Shown: positions 35,373-44,123 of the stretch, piece by piece
Layout: each line of letters begins with the position of its first letter
How positions within the stretch are numbered: the stretch's first letter is position 1
Source: Desulfotalea sp.
Lineage (GTDB): Bacteria; Desulfobacterota; Desulfobulbia; Desulfobulbales; Desulfocapsaceae
DNA: 64,000 bases
Assembly (NCBI GenBank): GCA_002733995.1
Contig: NVXR01000011.1
Location: 57,144-121,143, forward strand
Reading direction: 5' to 3'
Position numbers and translations under genes: made by a program
The notes under the pieces: generated by a model
Told to the model about the DNA's origin: nothing
The model's database searches: none
The model's input: the letters and a program-made list of their open reading frames with translations, nothing else

Positions 35373-36146
35373 ATGAAAATCAGATGCATCATTGTCGATG
35401 ATGAACAACCCGCCCGGGACGAACTGCGATATCTTTTATCCTCCTTTGACGATATTGAAATTATTGGCGATGTCGAATCGGTTGGAAAAGCTGAATTACT
35501 TATTGATAAAACGTCACCAGATCTTGTCTTTCTTGACATTCAAATGCCCGGTAGAACCGGTTTTGATCTCATTAAAGCTGTGTCCCATATCGATCAGATA
35601 CCTTTGTTTGTTTTTGTAACCGCATACGACAACTATGCGGTCAAGGCTTTTGAAAAAAATGCCATTGATTACCTTTTGAAACCGATTTCAACCAGGCGGT
35701 TGTCCCTTACTATAGAAAGAGTGAGGAGGTCTCTAGGAGAGGGGTCACAGGATACTTTGCGGGATAAATTACAGACGCTCTTTGCTCAGATTGAAGGCCC
35801 GAAGGATGTGGTGAAGGTGTCGGTTGAAAATAACGGCAGGATGCAACTCTTGTCACCCTCTGAAATTGTGTATTGTTCCTACGACTCGGGGCGTATTCTG
35901 GTTCACACCATGGGAGAGGAATTCCCACTGTACAGCATCTCGACCCTGGATCGATTAGGCGAGCATCTTGCCGGAGGTCCTTTTTTTAGAGCCCATAGGG
36001 GCATTCTGGTAAACCTTGATTGTATCCGTGAGTTTAGTCCGTGGTTTAATGGTAAATACAATCTTATTATGAACGATGTGAAAAGCACTGAACTTGTGGT
36101 GAGTCGGACGCGGGCAAAAGATTTTAAAAAGAGATTGGGGCTTTGA
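35373..36146 (+). CDS. LytTR-family response regulator
   Basis: A 257-residue two-component regulator. The receiver domain (1-~120) has the acidic pair DDEQ, phosphoacceptor Asp55 in LVFLDIQMPG, and the conserved lysine in YLLKPIS. The LytTR DNA-binding domain (~150-257) includes VYCSYDSGRILVHT and FFRAHRGILVNLDCIREF. It is followed after 4 bp by its cognate LytS-type kinase and then by a CstA-family transporter, the same combination as E. coli BtsR/BtsS, which senses pyruvate and activates the CstA relative BtsT. Regulation of the downstream transporter is inferred from that parallel. Confidence 0.92.
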   Translation: MKIRCIIVDDEQPARDELRYLLSSFDDIEIIGDVESVGKAELLIDKTSPDLVFLDIQMPGRTGFDLIKAVSHIDQIPLFVFVTAYDNYAVKAFEKNAIDYLLKPISTRRLSLTIERVRRSLGEGSQDTLRDKLQTLFAQIEGPKDVVKVSVENNGRMQLLSPSEIVYCSYDSGRILVHTMGEEFPLYSISTLDRLGEHLAGGPFFRAHRGILVNLDCIREFSPWFNGKYNLIMNDVKSTELVVSRTRAKDFKKRLGL

Positions 36147-36150
36147 TGGC

Positions 36151-37872
36151 ATGACGATTACCGCCCTTATAACTGTCCTTCTTAAGCATGTTGGTCTCTT
36201 GATTGTAGGTGCCTTTGTGCTACTTTCGATCTCGTCCGTTCAAGAGATCAATTTTAAAAAAAATTCTATATATAACCGGCTATTTCTCATAGTTTTTTTT
36301 GGATTATTTGGCATCCTTGGAACCTATAGTGGTAATGCGATCTTTCATTCTATCGCTAACCTGCGCGCAATGGCGGTTATTACTGCCGGGCTATTTGGCG
36401 GGCCATTGGTGGGCTTTGGAGCAGGACTTATCGCAGGTGGTCATCGGTTTATTATTGATCCCTGGGGCTTTAGCGCTGTTGCCTGTTCTTTGGCTACAAT
36501 ATTAGAAGGATTTTTTGCCGGTTATATACATCTTCGTTTTAAAGAACGGAGTTTGGACTGGTCCAGAGGCATGTTACTCGCTTTTGTAGGTGAGGTCTTT
36601 CATATGAGTCTGGTTCTTATCTTCTCAAGGCCTTTTGACCAGGCATTGGCACTGGTACAGGTTATAGCCTTACCAATGATTATCGGTAACACCCTTGGGA
36701 CAGGACTCTTTCTGCATGTCATCAAGACTATTCAAGACTTTAGGGAAAAACAGGATTCCACCCAGGCGCAGAAGATCTTTGATATTGCAAATAACACAGT
36801 ACGCCATCTTCGTGGTGGTCTGAATATGCAAACGGCTCAGGCCAGTGCAAAGATTATTTATCAGCGTCTGCCTGTGGCGGCGGTTGCCATAACCGATACC
36901 ACTCAAGTTCTGGCCCATGTCGGTGCGGGTGATGATCATCATCTTGCAACAAAAGCCATCAGGACTGAATCCACCCGTAACGTGCTTGCCACCGGTAAGG
37001 CGATTTTCCTGAAACATCATTCTCAAATTGGCTGTAACCACAGTGATTGTCCCTTTTACTCTGCTATAATTGTCCCCCTTAAAAAAGGTGAGACAATTGT
37101 GGGGACATTGAAATTCTATGGCTCAGCCACAATGGAGCTGAACCGAATTCAGTTCGAAATTGCCAAAGGGTTGACCGATCTGTTCTCTATACAGTTGGAA
37201 CTCGAAGATATCCAGGTAAAGGATAAGCTGCTAGCCCATGCGGAAATAAAGCATCTTCAGGCACAGATTAATCCGCATTTCTTGTTTAACTCCTTGAATA
37301 CAATAGCCTCTTTTTGTAGGACGAAGCCGGAAAAGGCAAGGGAGCTGATTCTTGACCTCTCCTTGTATATGCGCAAAAATCTTGATTCCAGTCGTGGTTA
37401 TATCCCACTTTCTAGTGAATTGGAGCAGATTAACTCTTATCTCGCCATTGAAAAGGCGCGTTTTGGAGAGCTCATTCAGATTAATATAGATGTGGAACCG
37501 GGGTGTGAGGACTGGCCAATTCCATCCCTTATTATCCAGCCTTTGGTGGAAAATGCGATTAAACACGGAATAAGAAGCAGGGAGGGGGGCGGGAGCATTA
37601 GCCTTACAATCTATAGAAATATGGATAGGTTAGATGTTACGGTTCAGGACGATGGCCTGGGCATAGCAAAGGAAAAGCTCGATACCCTGCTGAGGAAAAA
37701 CGATTTGGAATCCCATACCGAAGGTGTTGGGTTGCGTAATTCAAACCAGCGCCTGGAACAAATATATGGTCCTGAATTTGGCATGGAGATAAGCAGTAGT
37801 TCTGCAAAAGGAACCGTTATATCTTTTCAAATCCCTCTGCTGCAGGATGAATTATACGCAGCGGCTGGCTGA
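36151..37872 (+). CDS. LytS/BtsS-type sensor histidine kinase
   Basis: A 573-residue membrane kinase. Residues ~1-200 carry the 5TM-5TMR_LYT sensory module (YSGNAIFHSIANLRAMAVI, FGGPLVGFGAGLIAGGHR). A GAF-like region (~225-350) contains IGCNHSDCPFY, cysteines which could bind metal or sense redox state. The HisKA_7TM/LytS dimerisation motif follows with the phospho-histidine in QAQINPHFLFNSLNTI, then a HATPase domain with PSLIIQPLVENAIKHGI (N-box) and DDGLGI (G-box). Length matches E. coli BtsS (~560). It is 4 bp from the LytTR regulator, so the pair is co-expressed. Confidence 0.92.
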   Translation: MTITALITVLLKHVGLLIVGAFVLLSISSVQEINFKKNSIYNRLFLIVFFGLFGILGTYSGNAIFHSIANLRAMAVITAGLFGGPLVGFGAGLIAGGHRFIIDPWGFSAVACSLATILEGFFAGYIHLRFKERSLDWSRGMLLAFVGEVFHMSLVLIFSRPFDQALALVQVIALPMIIGNTLGTGLFLHVIKTIQDFREKQDSTQAQKIFDIANNTVRHLRGGLNMQTAQASAKIIYQRLPVAAVAITDTTQVLAHVGAGDDHHLATKAIRTESTRNVLATGKAIFLKHHSQIGCNHSDCPFYSAIIVPLKKGETIVGTLKFYGSATMELNRIQFEIAKGLTDLFSIQLELEDIQVKDKLLAHAEIKHLQAQINPHFLFNSLNTIASFCRTKPEKARELILDLSLYMRKNLDSSRGYIPLSSELEQINSYLAIEKARFGELIQINIDVEPGCEDWPIPSLIIQPLVENAIKHGIRSREGGGSISLTIYRNMDRLDVTVQDDGLGIAKEKLDTLLRKNDLESHTEGVGLRNSNQRLEQIYGPEFGMEISSSSAKGTVISFQIPLLQDELYAAAG

Positions 37873-38053
37873 AACGCGCTGTTTGTTGCCAAGAGGTTCA
37901 GTGCATTTCAAGGCGTAGTTCTGACCCTTCAGAAGGATAAAACGACATTTCATCTCCTAAAAATTGATGCAAGAGTAGTAATGGGATACTCTTTATGTAG
38001 GCTATGCGAGCAAAGAGCAGCATACAAACATCAACTTAGTGTGGAGGGTCAAA

Positions 38054-39481
38054 ATGTTATTCTTTCTTACCTGTGTGGGATTATTAATCCTCGGGTACTT
38101 AACCTATGGTGTCCTGGTCGAGAAGATTTTTGTAATCGAGCCAGGGAGGCCAACCCCTTGTATGATCAAGGAAGATGGCGTTGATTATATGGCCATGCCT
38201 ACCTGGAAGGTGTTTTTCATCCAGTTGCTTGATATTGCAGGCCTTGGGCCTATATTTGGGCCCATCCTTGGTGCTCTTTATGGTCCTTCGGCTCTTTTGT
38301 GGATCGTTATCGGTTGTATTTTTGGCGGCGCGGTACATGACTACTTCAGCGGCATGCTTTCTGTTCGTGGTGGTGGTAAATCGATTCCTGAAATTGTGGG
38401 CGATATCATGGGAATGCCTGCGCGGCAGATTATGCGTGTCTTTTCTGTGGTCCTTCTCTTGCTTGTGGGTGTCGTTTTTATTCTTGGACCTGCAAAGCTT
38501 CTCAGTAGTCTTACCGGAGTAAACGTACAGATTCTTGTTGCCTGTATCTTCTTCTACTACTTCATTGCTACAATCCTACCCATTGATAAAGTAATTGGTC
38601 GTCTGTACCCATTTTTTGGTGCCCTGCTTATCTTTATGACCGTTGGAATTATGGTGGGACTCGTCTATCATGGTTATGAAATTTTACCAAATCTTGATTT
38701 TACAACCAACACCCACCCTGGTGATAAGCCTATCTGGCCTCTTCTGTTTATAACCCTTTCTTGTGGAGCAATTAGTGGTTTCCATTCAACACAGTCACCA
38801 CTTATGGCCCGTTGTATTAAAAATGAAAACAATGGCCGTCAGGTTTTCTATGGCTCTATGATCATGGAAGGGATTATCGCCCTTGTTTGGACCACTGTTG
38901 GTCTTTCGTTTTATGCCGGACCAGAGGCCATGAGTGCAGTTATTGCCTCGGGTTCACCTGCTGCGGTTGTCAATGAGGCGTGTAATACTCTTCTTGGTCC
39001 CGTTGGCGGCTTTCTCGCAATTGTCGGTGTGGTAATTTTGCCTATCTCCAGTGGTGATACCGCCTTTCGTTCAACCAGGCTTATCATTGCAGAGACCTTT
39101 AAAATGGATCAAACCAAGACTGTAAAACGCTTATTGATTGCTATTCCCTTGTTTGCAGTAGCATTCCTTATAACCCAGATTGATTTTAATATTATCTGGC
39201 GATATTTTGGTTGGTCAAATCAGATGCTTTCCATGATGGTACTCTGGTGTGCTGCTATTTATCTTGCAAAGAGCGGTAAATTTCACTGGATTTGCTCCCT
39301 GCCTGCTGCGTTTATGACAGCCGTGGTTGTCGCGTTTATTTTACAGGCTAAGATTGGCCTTAATTTACCTGGCACACCTTCAAATATTGCAAGTGTGGTT
39401 GTGGCAATTGCGACGTTAGCATTCTTTTTATACAAGGTAAAACCGGATTCTTCTGCAATTGACCGATTGGAACACGAGTAG
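38054..39481 (+). CDS. cstA: CstA-family carbon starvation / pyruvate-peptide transporter
   Basis: A 475-residue polytopic membrane protein of the CstA family; E. coli members CstA and BtsT import pyruvate and possibly peptides. Family segments include VEKIFVIEPGRPTPC, the conserved HFAAIAGAGPIxGP-like region (here LLDIAGLGPIFGPILGALYGP), GGAVHDYFSGMLSVRGGG and GFHSTQSPLMARCI. It is shorter than E. coli CstA (~700), lacking the C-terminal part, as is common in deltaproteobacterial homologues. The ATG at 38054 has GGAGGG nine bases upstream; the longer frame from GTG at 38039 overlaps this site. A strong terminator follows. The 181-bp gap after the kinase gene would hold a regulated promoter. 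Confidence 0.92.
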   Translation: MLFFLTCVGLLILGYLTYGVLVEKIFVIEPGRPTPCMIKEDGVDYMAMPTWKVFFIQLLDIAGLGPIFGPILGALYGPSALLWIVIGCIFGGAVHDYFSGMLSVRGGGKSIPEIVGDIMGMPARQIMRVFSVVLLLLVGVVFILGPAKLLSSLTGVNVQILVACIFFYYFIATILPIDKVIGRLYPFFGALLIFMTVGIMVGLVYHGYEILPNLDFTTNTHPGDKPIWPLLFITLSCGAISGFHSTQSPLMARCIKNENNGRQVFYGSMIMEGIIALVWTTVGLSFYAGPEAMSAVIASGSPAAVVNEACNTLLGPVGGFLAIVGVVILPISSGDTAFRSTRLIIAETFKMDQTKTVKRLLIAIPLFAVAFLITQIDFNIIWRYFGWSNQMLSMMVLWCAAIYLAKSGKFHWICSLPAAFMTAVVVAFILQAKIGLNLPGTPSNIASVVVAIATLAFFLYKVKPDSSAIDRLEHE

Positions 39482-39510
39482 ATGTTTTAGTCCCTGTTTT
39501 TCTACCTCTA

Positions 39511-39546
39511 GCCGCACAGGATGTTTCTATCCTGTGCGGCTTTTTT
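39511..39546 (+). terminator. Terminator of cstA
   Basis: Perfect 12-bp stem GCCGCACAGGAT/ATCCTGTGCGGC (39511-39540) with a six-base loop, followed by six T. The rest of the gap up to 39820 contains no gene I can support. Confidence 0.95.
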
Positions 39547-39820
39547 GTTGCTGTAGGCCGTCTAGTTTGAGTAGCAACAGAAGTGAAGCTTGCAACCGCC
39601 CTAATGTCAATACCGTGGTCAACGGAAGAGTTGGCTTGTGTTGGAGTGGATTAATGCAAGGATGCCACGTTAATTTTCACAAATTATCCGATAAGGCGAA
39701 AACTTTCCTGACGCTTAGGGCATACGCCCAACGTAGAGTTTAGCCGCAAGCGTTAGTGAGTCAGATTAAACGATTGGTTAACTATGTTATGTCTGGGCAT
39801 TTTGATTCTGACTCTTACGA

Positions 39821-40477
39821 TCAAGATATTAATGACTTGACCGTAGCCAACTGTTGCCCCAACTGTTGGGCTTTTCGACAATCATCACTAAAATGAGTGT
39901 CCCGGTAGGCTTTCTTTGCCTCGCCGGTGGTGTTGGCTTCGTATTTGCTGTAGTCGTTGTATTGGGTGGTGTTATTTGCCAGGATCATTGTACATGAGCC
40001 CAATTCCCGTGCTAAAGTATCTTTGGTGCGGCCAAAGGTGATATTGTAGCCCAAAGGTTCAAACTGTTCGCTTGGGATGTTCATCGTATAAATAAGGCCC
40101 ACGGGGATTTTGCGTGGAAAGTGGCTATTGCTATAATCCGCATAATTCAGATAGGGGAAACACAGGCGCTCGATAAGTGCACGGGTCGCGGCTGTTTCGC
40201 TACTGTAATAGACGGGTGTCGCAATGATAATGGCGTCAATCTCCCGGACTTTTTCCAATATCGGCTGAAGATCATCCTTAACCACGCAGACGATAGGGCG
40301 CTCTTTGTTCAGACGTTTGCATGCAAAACAACTTATACAGCCAGAAAACTGCATTGTATACAGATTGAAAAGTTCCACCTCGGCACCGTTTTCGCGCGCT
40401 CCCTGTATGGCGTTGTCAAGCATGGTTGCACTGTTCCCTTTCAGACGGGGGCTACCGTTAAAAGCCAAAATTTTCAT
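39821..40477 (-). CDS. NADPH-dependent FMN reductase-like flavoprotein with paired cysteines
   Basis: A 218-residue flavodoxin-fold protein of the NAD(P)H-dependent FMN reductase/iron-sulfur flavoprotein group. The FMN phosphate loop is FNGSPRLKGNSATML (~6-20). CISCFACKRL (~47-56) gives closely spaced cysteines, and IIIATPVYYSSETAA (~84-98) is the typical PVYY flavin motif. The CxxC-x2-C pattern is partial compared with Isf cluster ligation, so it may bind only flavin. It is separated from the YciI gene by 62 bp that begin like an integron attC site. Minus-strand group of small accessory genes. Confidence 0.85.
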   Translation of the reverse strand: MKILAFNGSPRLKGNSATMLDNAIQGARENGAEVELFNLYTMQFSGCISCFACKRLNKERPIVCVVKDDLQPILEKVREIDAIIIATPVYYSSETAATRALIERLCFPYLNYADYSNSHFPRKIPVGLIYTMNIPSEQFEPLGYNITFGRTKDTLARELGSCTMILANNTTQYNDYSKYEANTTGEAKKAYRDTHFSDDCRKAQQLGQQLATVKSLIS

Positions 40478-40539
40478 GTCACTTACCTTGTGTTGCTACG
40501 GCTAGGAGCAGAATGTTTTGCTCGTTTTTTATTAACTTG

Positions 40540-40833
40540 TTATGTGCAACTCTTGATAGCTTCGAACTCTTTTGAAGCCATAGTTGGGATAAATTCTGTT
40601 ACATCATAACTCGCTACATTAGCAATGTTAAATGGATCTTCTTTAATAATTGTATCCACTTCTGCCTTATTCGCTGCCTTGACTAAAATTATGCCGCCTA
40701 TTCTTGGAACCTTTCTACCAGAAGCAATAAATTTACCCAATGTATAATACTTTTCAAGGTAGACGATATGATCATCAATATGCTTATCTACTTCTGATAA
40801 TTCAGCTTTGTATGTTAGTGATACTATAAACAA
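40540..40833 (-). CDS. YciI-like protein
   Basis: A 97-residue ferredoxin-like (dimeric alpha/beta barrel) protein of the YciI family. Landmarks are FIVSLTYKAELSEVDKHIDDH with the conserved histidine near residue 21, GKFIASGRKVP, and IIKEDPFNIANVASYDVTEF with the invariant D-P-F. Members include degradative dehydrochlorinases and proteins of unknown function; no substrate is suggested. It lies between two other minus-strand mini-genes. The start codon is a TTG within AGAATTAATTG, shortly after CGGAGAA, which provides the ribosome binding site. Confidence 0.8.
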   Translation of the reverse strand: MFIVSLTYKAELSEVDKHIDDHIVYLEKYYTLGKFIASGRKVPRIGGIILVKAANKAEVDTIIKEDPFNIANVASYDVTEFIPTMASKEFEAIKSCT

Positions 40834-40848
40834 TTAATTCTCCGTTGT

Positions 40849-40936
40849 GTGTAACGCCAACATATGGGGTGCGCAGCGAGATGCGAGCGGAGCATGCCAG
40901 TGAGTGAAACGAATGACGTAATGTGTTTGTTAGGGG
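40849..40936 (-). other. Integron attC-like site
   Basis: On the minus strand this 88-bp segment begins CCCCTAACAAACACATTACG and ends ATATGTTGGCGTTACAC. The ends pair as TAAC/GTTA, skip a two-base spacer, then pair ACACAT with ATGTT with one base left out, the R-box/spacer/L-box layout with extrahelical base of integron recombination sites. The interior has the GTCATTCG...CACTCACTGG pattern common in gammaproteobacterial attC sites. It sits precisely between two small minus-strand genes, where a cassette boundary would be. No integron integrase is in the window. Confidence 0.5.
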
Positions 40937-40963
40937 TTGAGTTGGAAGCCAAACCAATTACCA

Positions 40964-41278
40964 CTATGGATTTGACAAAATTTCGTGTGTTACATTATCG
41001 ACTACTACGGGGGTGTCATAGTATGTAACTATAGCTTCCGTACCATATTTTTCATGTACAAACCTTTTCCAGCTTTCTGTATACATTGCATCCGCTTCTG
41101 CACGGGAATTCCACAGGTAAATTCCACCGACCGTATCACCTTCTTCGGATAAGATATAACATTTTCGAAAAAGGCCTTCTACATCTTGGTATTTGGGAGC
41201 CGTACTTAAAAAAATACTACGGGCTTCTTCTTTTGTGATCGGCTTTGGTAATTTAAACTGGATCATTACGGTTATCAC
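40964..41278 (-). CDS. YdhR-like monooxygenase-fold protein
   Basis: A 104-residue ferredoxin-like protein resembling the YdhR/putative monooxygenase family: MIQFKLPKPITKEEARSIFL, KYQDVEGLFRKCYIL, GGIYLWNSRAEADAMYTESW, and a terminal strand with EAIVTYYDTPVVVDN. These are small dimeric proteins, some acting on aromatic polyketide-like substrates without cofactors; function here is unknown. AAAGGAG lies eight bases before the GTG start at 41278 (an ATG four codons in is possible). It is followed by the attC-like site and then the YciI gene, like consecutive gene cassettes. Confidence 0.8.
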   Translation of the reverse strand: MITVMIQFKLPKPITKEEARSIFLSTAPKYQDVEGLFRKCYILSEEGDTVGGIYLWNSRAEADAMYTESWKRFVHEKYGTEAIVTYYDTPVVVDNVTHEILSNP

Positions 41279-41459
41279 TGGAACACTCCTTTGTAATAGG
41301 TCTAATTTCTTTGGACGTCTTTACGGGTAGGCGTGTTGCACTTATTCCTTGAATTCAGCATTTGTTGGTAACTATCCCAAGAGGTGTTGCAATAGTGGGT
41401 ATACCACAGCCTGAAATTATCTTTTACAGCTGAAAATCGTTGTGCCAAGGGTATAAGTG

Positions 41460-42056
41460 TTATAGTTCTGAGTTTCTCTTCTGACAGTAACGATCCGTTC
41501 TTTCGAGCAGTTGACGGCATCGCCTCTCAAGTTTTTTTCTACGAAAATAAGGGATGTATTTTGCAAGAGGGATAAACTCTTTCAATTCGTAACCTCCTTT
41601 TAAATCGATAATTATCGGTTTATATGTCGTGTCTGATTGTTGCTGCAGGACAATGTTTTTTAAATTGAGATCAAATATATGGATGTTGTTTTCCAAAATG
41701 TATTTAACCAATTCTTGTACCACTTTCTTAACATAGGGGAGGTTCGGTGGGGGATCGGAATGGATGAGATCGAGGATGGATTTTGAGACAGATCCATCAC
41801 TGTCGCAAATACAGTCACAGACAAGGCCGTCACCATGATTTGTTGGCTCAATACCATAACAATGGCTGATGCAGGACAGGTCTTTATGCTCACGCATCAG
41901 GGCCTGATAGCCATTTAATTCAATTTGATTTGCCTGCTCTCGATCTTTTTTGCAACCCATCGGAACTTTTATCGCCAGACTACTGTTGTGGGGATGGTGA
42001 TAACAGGCCCTTACTGTGCCTTGGTTAATCAGTAATGTCTCATCTAGAATTATCAT
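41460..42056 (-). CDS. yrbL: YrbL family kinase-like protein
   Basis: A 198-residue protein matching the YrbL family (PhoP regulatory network protein of enterics), which is related to the protein kinase fold. The N-terminal nucleotide-loop region is LLINQGTVRACYHHP, a conserved lysine is in LAIKVP, and the catalytic-loop-like motif is HIFDLNLKNIVLQ, followed by PIIIDLKGG in place of DFG. Whether it phosphorylates anything is unknown. Its ATG overlaps the LysR regulator stop codon (ATGA), so the two genes are translationally coupled. Another 139 bp without a gene separate it from the next plus-proximal feature, apart from possible decayed sequence at 41302-41459. Confidence 0.85.
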   Translation of the reverse strand: MIILDETLLINQGTVRACYHHPHNSSLAIKVPMGCKKDREQANQIELNGYQALMREHKDLSCISHCYGIEPTNHGDGLVCDCICDSDGSVSKSILDLIHSDPPPNLPYVKKVVQELVKYILENNIHIFDLNLKNIVLQQQSDTTYKPIIIDLKGGYELKEFIPLAKYIPYFRRKKLERRCRQLLERTDRYCQKRNSEL

Positions 42057-42976
42057 GTTTGAGTTGTATTTTCCAAGGTCGTCTCTCTTGGTTTTCGTAT
42101 ACTTTTGAGGAAGACATCGTACAGGTGTGGCAGGCGGCGTTTTGCCGGGGTAACAATGTAAAAAAATCGTTTCATGGTGAATCCATCGACTTCAATTTCT
42201 CTCAGTTGTCCGCTCTTGAGTTCTTCAACAATGGCATGTCTTGAGAGAATTGAGACCCCCAGATCGGCTTTTATCGCTTCCTTGACAGCGGCACTTGAGC
42301 CAAGGGTCGCGCAAATTTGTAACTGTCTCAAGGTAAGTTTTTCTGTCGCGAGAAGGGCTTCAGTACTCTTTCTGGTTCCTGACCCTTCTTCTCTTATTAT
42401 GAAAGGCAGTTTTTTTATGTCTGCGACAGAAATCTTTTTTGCAACTTTATTGTCTTTTGCTGTGGCTAGAATGAGATCATCCTCGATAAAAGTCTCAAAA
42501 GCTACTTTTGTAGATTGAGGCTTTGCCCCAACAATGCCGATAAAGAGTTCATTTGTGGCAACGGCATCGATTATTGTTTTTGAATCCTTGATTCTGATTT
42601 CAAAGGCAATCCCTGGATATTTTTGTTTGAAGGCCGCAGCAAGAGGAGGCAGAAGGTAGGTGCCTGGAATAGTGCTGGCTCCAAGAATAAGGTCTCCTGT
42701 AACGGCTGTTTTCACTTCTGAAATGTCGGATTGCAGTTGTCGCAGATCCTCCAGAATAGCGAGGGCTCGCGGGTTGAGAAGATCGGCTTCCACCGTGGGC
42801 ATAATGGTTCGCCCAAGTCGGTCAAAAAGTTTGCATTGGAGTCTGGATTCCAGGTTTTGGATGTGCTCACTCACCGTAGGCTGGCTTGTGAACAATTCCT
42901 CCGCCGCTTTAGTGAAGCTTCTTGTTCTGTATACCGCAACGAAAATTCTTAGATGTCTGGTTTCGATGACCTGCAC
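42053..42976 (-). CDS. LysR-type transcriptional regulator
   Basis: A 307-residue LysR regulator: winged helix-turn-helix in residues ~5-65 (LRIFVAVYRTRSFTKAAEEL, TSQPTVSEHIQNLESRL) and a periplasmic-binding-like effector domain (~92-300) with GASTIPGTYLLPPL and IREEGSGTRKSTE. The effector domain resembles CysB/CysL-like and selenium-metabolism-associated LysR proteins, which bind small anions or sulfur compounds. It is 205 bp downstream of the sulfur-assimilation gene cluster, transcribed in the same direction, so it may regulate that cluster, yrbL or both; the sequence does not decide. Overlaps yrbL by 4 bp. Confidence 0.88.
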   Translation of the reverse strand: MQVIETRHLRIFVAVYRTRSFTKAAEELFTSQPTVSEHIQNLESRLQCKLFDRLGRTIMPTVEADLLNPRALAILEDLRQLQSDISEVKTAVTGDLILGASTIPGTYLLPPLAAAFKQKYPGIAFEIRIKDSKTIIDAVATNELFIGIVGAKPQSTKVAFETFIEDDLILATAKDNKVAKKISVADIKKLPFIIREEGSGTRKSTEALLATEKLTLRQLQICATLGSSAAVKEAIKADLGVSILSRHAIVEELKSGQLREIEVDGFTMKRFFYIVTPAKRRLPHLYDVFLKSIRKPRETTLENTTQT

Positions 42977-43181
42977 CTTTGGGGGAAGGGTGATAGGGAA
43001 AATATGTGAACTGGATTGGAATATAATATGTGGACATGCATTTTACCAGAGGAAAAAAATGATAAAATGCATGTATTTGTAAAGAGCGGGGTAATATCTT
43101 TTTTAAAGATAGAAGGAATAAAGTCATGTTTTCAGACACCTGTCTGAGTTAATGTTTTGTTCCTTTCATAGGAAAAGTGAG

Positions 43182-44099
43182 CTATTTTCCCATGAGAGGG
43201 GTGCTGAGATAACGCTCCCCTGTATCTGGTAAGATAACGACAATGTTTTTGCCTTTGTTCTCTGGTCTTTTGGCGATGATTACTGCGGCATAAAGAGCCG
43301 CGCCACTGGATATTCCGCAGAGAATACCTTCGGTTTTAGCGACCTCCTGTGCTGTTGCAAAGGCGCTGGCATTGCTCACAGGAAATATTTCATCAATGAT
43401 CTCGGTGTTGAGGATTGATGGAATAAAACCAGCACCGATTCCCTGGATTTTGTGGGGCCCAGGTTTTCCACCTGCTAAAATCTGCGAGTCTTCAGGCTCG
43501 ACTGCGACTATAAGAACATTGGGGTTCGCCTCTTTTAGTATCTCAGCAACTCCGGTGAGTGTGCCGCCGGTTCCAACCCCTGCAACAAAGATATCAACCT
43601 TGCCTTCGGTATCTTTTAGAATCTCCGGGCCGGTGGTTAATTTATGTATTTCAGGGTTGGCAGGATTACCAAATTGGTCGGGTATAAAGCTGTTTTCAGT
43701 TTCTTTAGAAAGTTCGCCAGCCTTGGCAATAGCCCCCTTCATTCCAGCAGCTGCCGGAGTAAGAACCAGTGTAGCCCCAAGGTGTTTTAATAGAGTTCTT
43801 CTCTCAACCGACATGCTCTCTGGCATGGTCAGAATGAGTTGTAACTTTTTATGGGCACAGACAAAGGCAAGACCAAGTCCAGTATTGCCGCTGGTTGGTT
43901 CAATGATGGTGCTGTCTTTATTGATGAGACCATCTCGTTCCGCCGTCTCTATCATATTGACTGCAATTCTGCACTTTACGCTTCCCATTGGGTTTCGAGA
44001 TTCCTGCTTGGCGAGAATGGTTGCGCCGGTGGCAGCTGAATACGAATGCAGTCGGAGTAGAGGGGTGTTGCCGATGGATTTTAGTATTGTTTTGGACAT
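43182..44099 (-). CDS. cysK: Cysteine synthase A (O-acetylserine sulfhydrylase)
   Basis: A 305-residue PLP enzyme forming cysteine from O-acetylserine and sulfide. The PLP lysine is Lys42 in [13 protein letters not shown], with the same K-C-R wording as E. coli CysK. The substrate loop is [12 protein letters not shown] (~68-79), the phosphate-binding glycine loop is [11 protein letters not shown] (~170-180), and the C-terminal [10 protein letters not shown] serine contacts the pyridine ring. It is 24 bp downstream of cysE, clearly co-transcribed. In a sulfidogenic organism this is the direct route from metabolic sulfide into cysteine. Confidence 0.95.
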   Translation of the reverse strand: MSKTILKSIGNTPLLRLHSYSAATGATILAKQESRNPMGSVKCRIAVNMIETAERDGLINKDSTIIEPTSGNTGLGLAFVCAHKKLQLILTMPESMSVERRTLLKHLGATLVLTPAAAGMKGAIAKAGELSKETENSFIPDQFGNPANPEIHKLTTGPEILKDTEGKVDIFVAGVGTGGTLTGVAEILKEANPNVLIVAVEPEDSQILAGGKPGPHKIQGIGAGFIPSILNTEIIDEIFPVSNASAFATAQEVAKTEGILCGISSGAALYAAVIIAKRPENKGKNIVVILPDTGERYLSTPLMGK

Positions 44100-44123
44100 A
44101 ATAATATCCTTAATTAAAGTTGA

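Noticed and set aside
39459..39743. Open frame overlapping the cstA terminator
   Set aside because: It spans a strong terminator hairpin and its composition is not protein-like.
41302..41520. Short minus-strand frame overlapping the end of yrbL
   Set aside because: No ribosome binding site or family resemblance; it may be a trace of decayed sequence.
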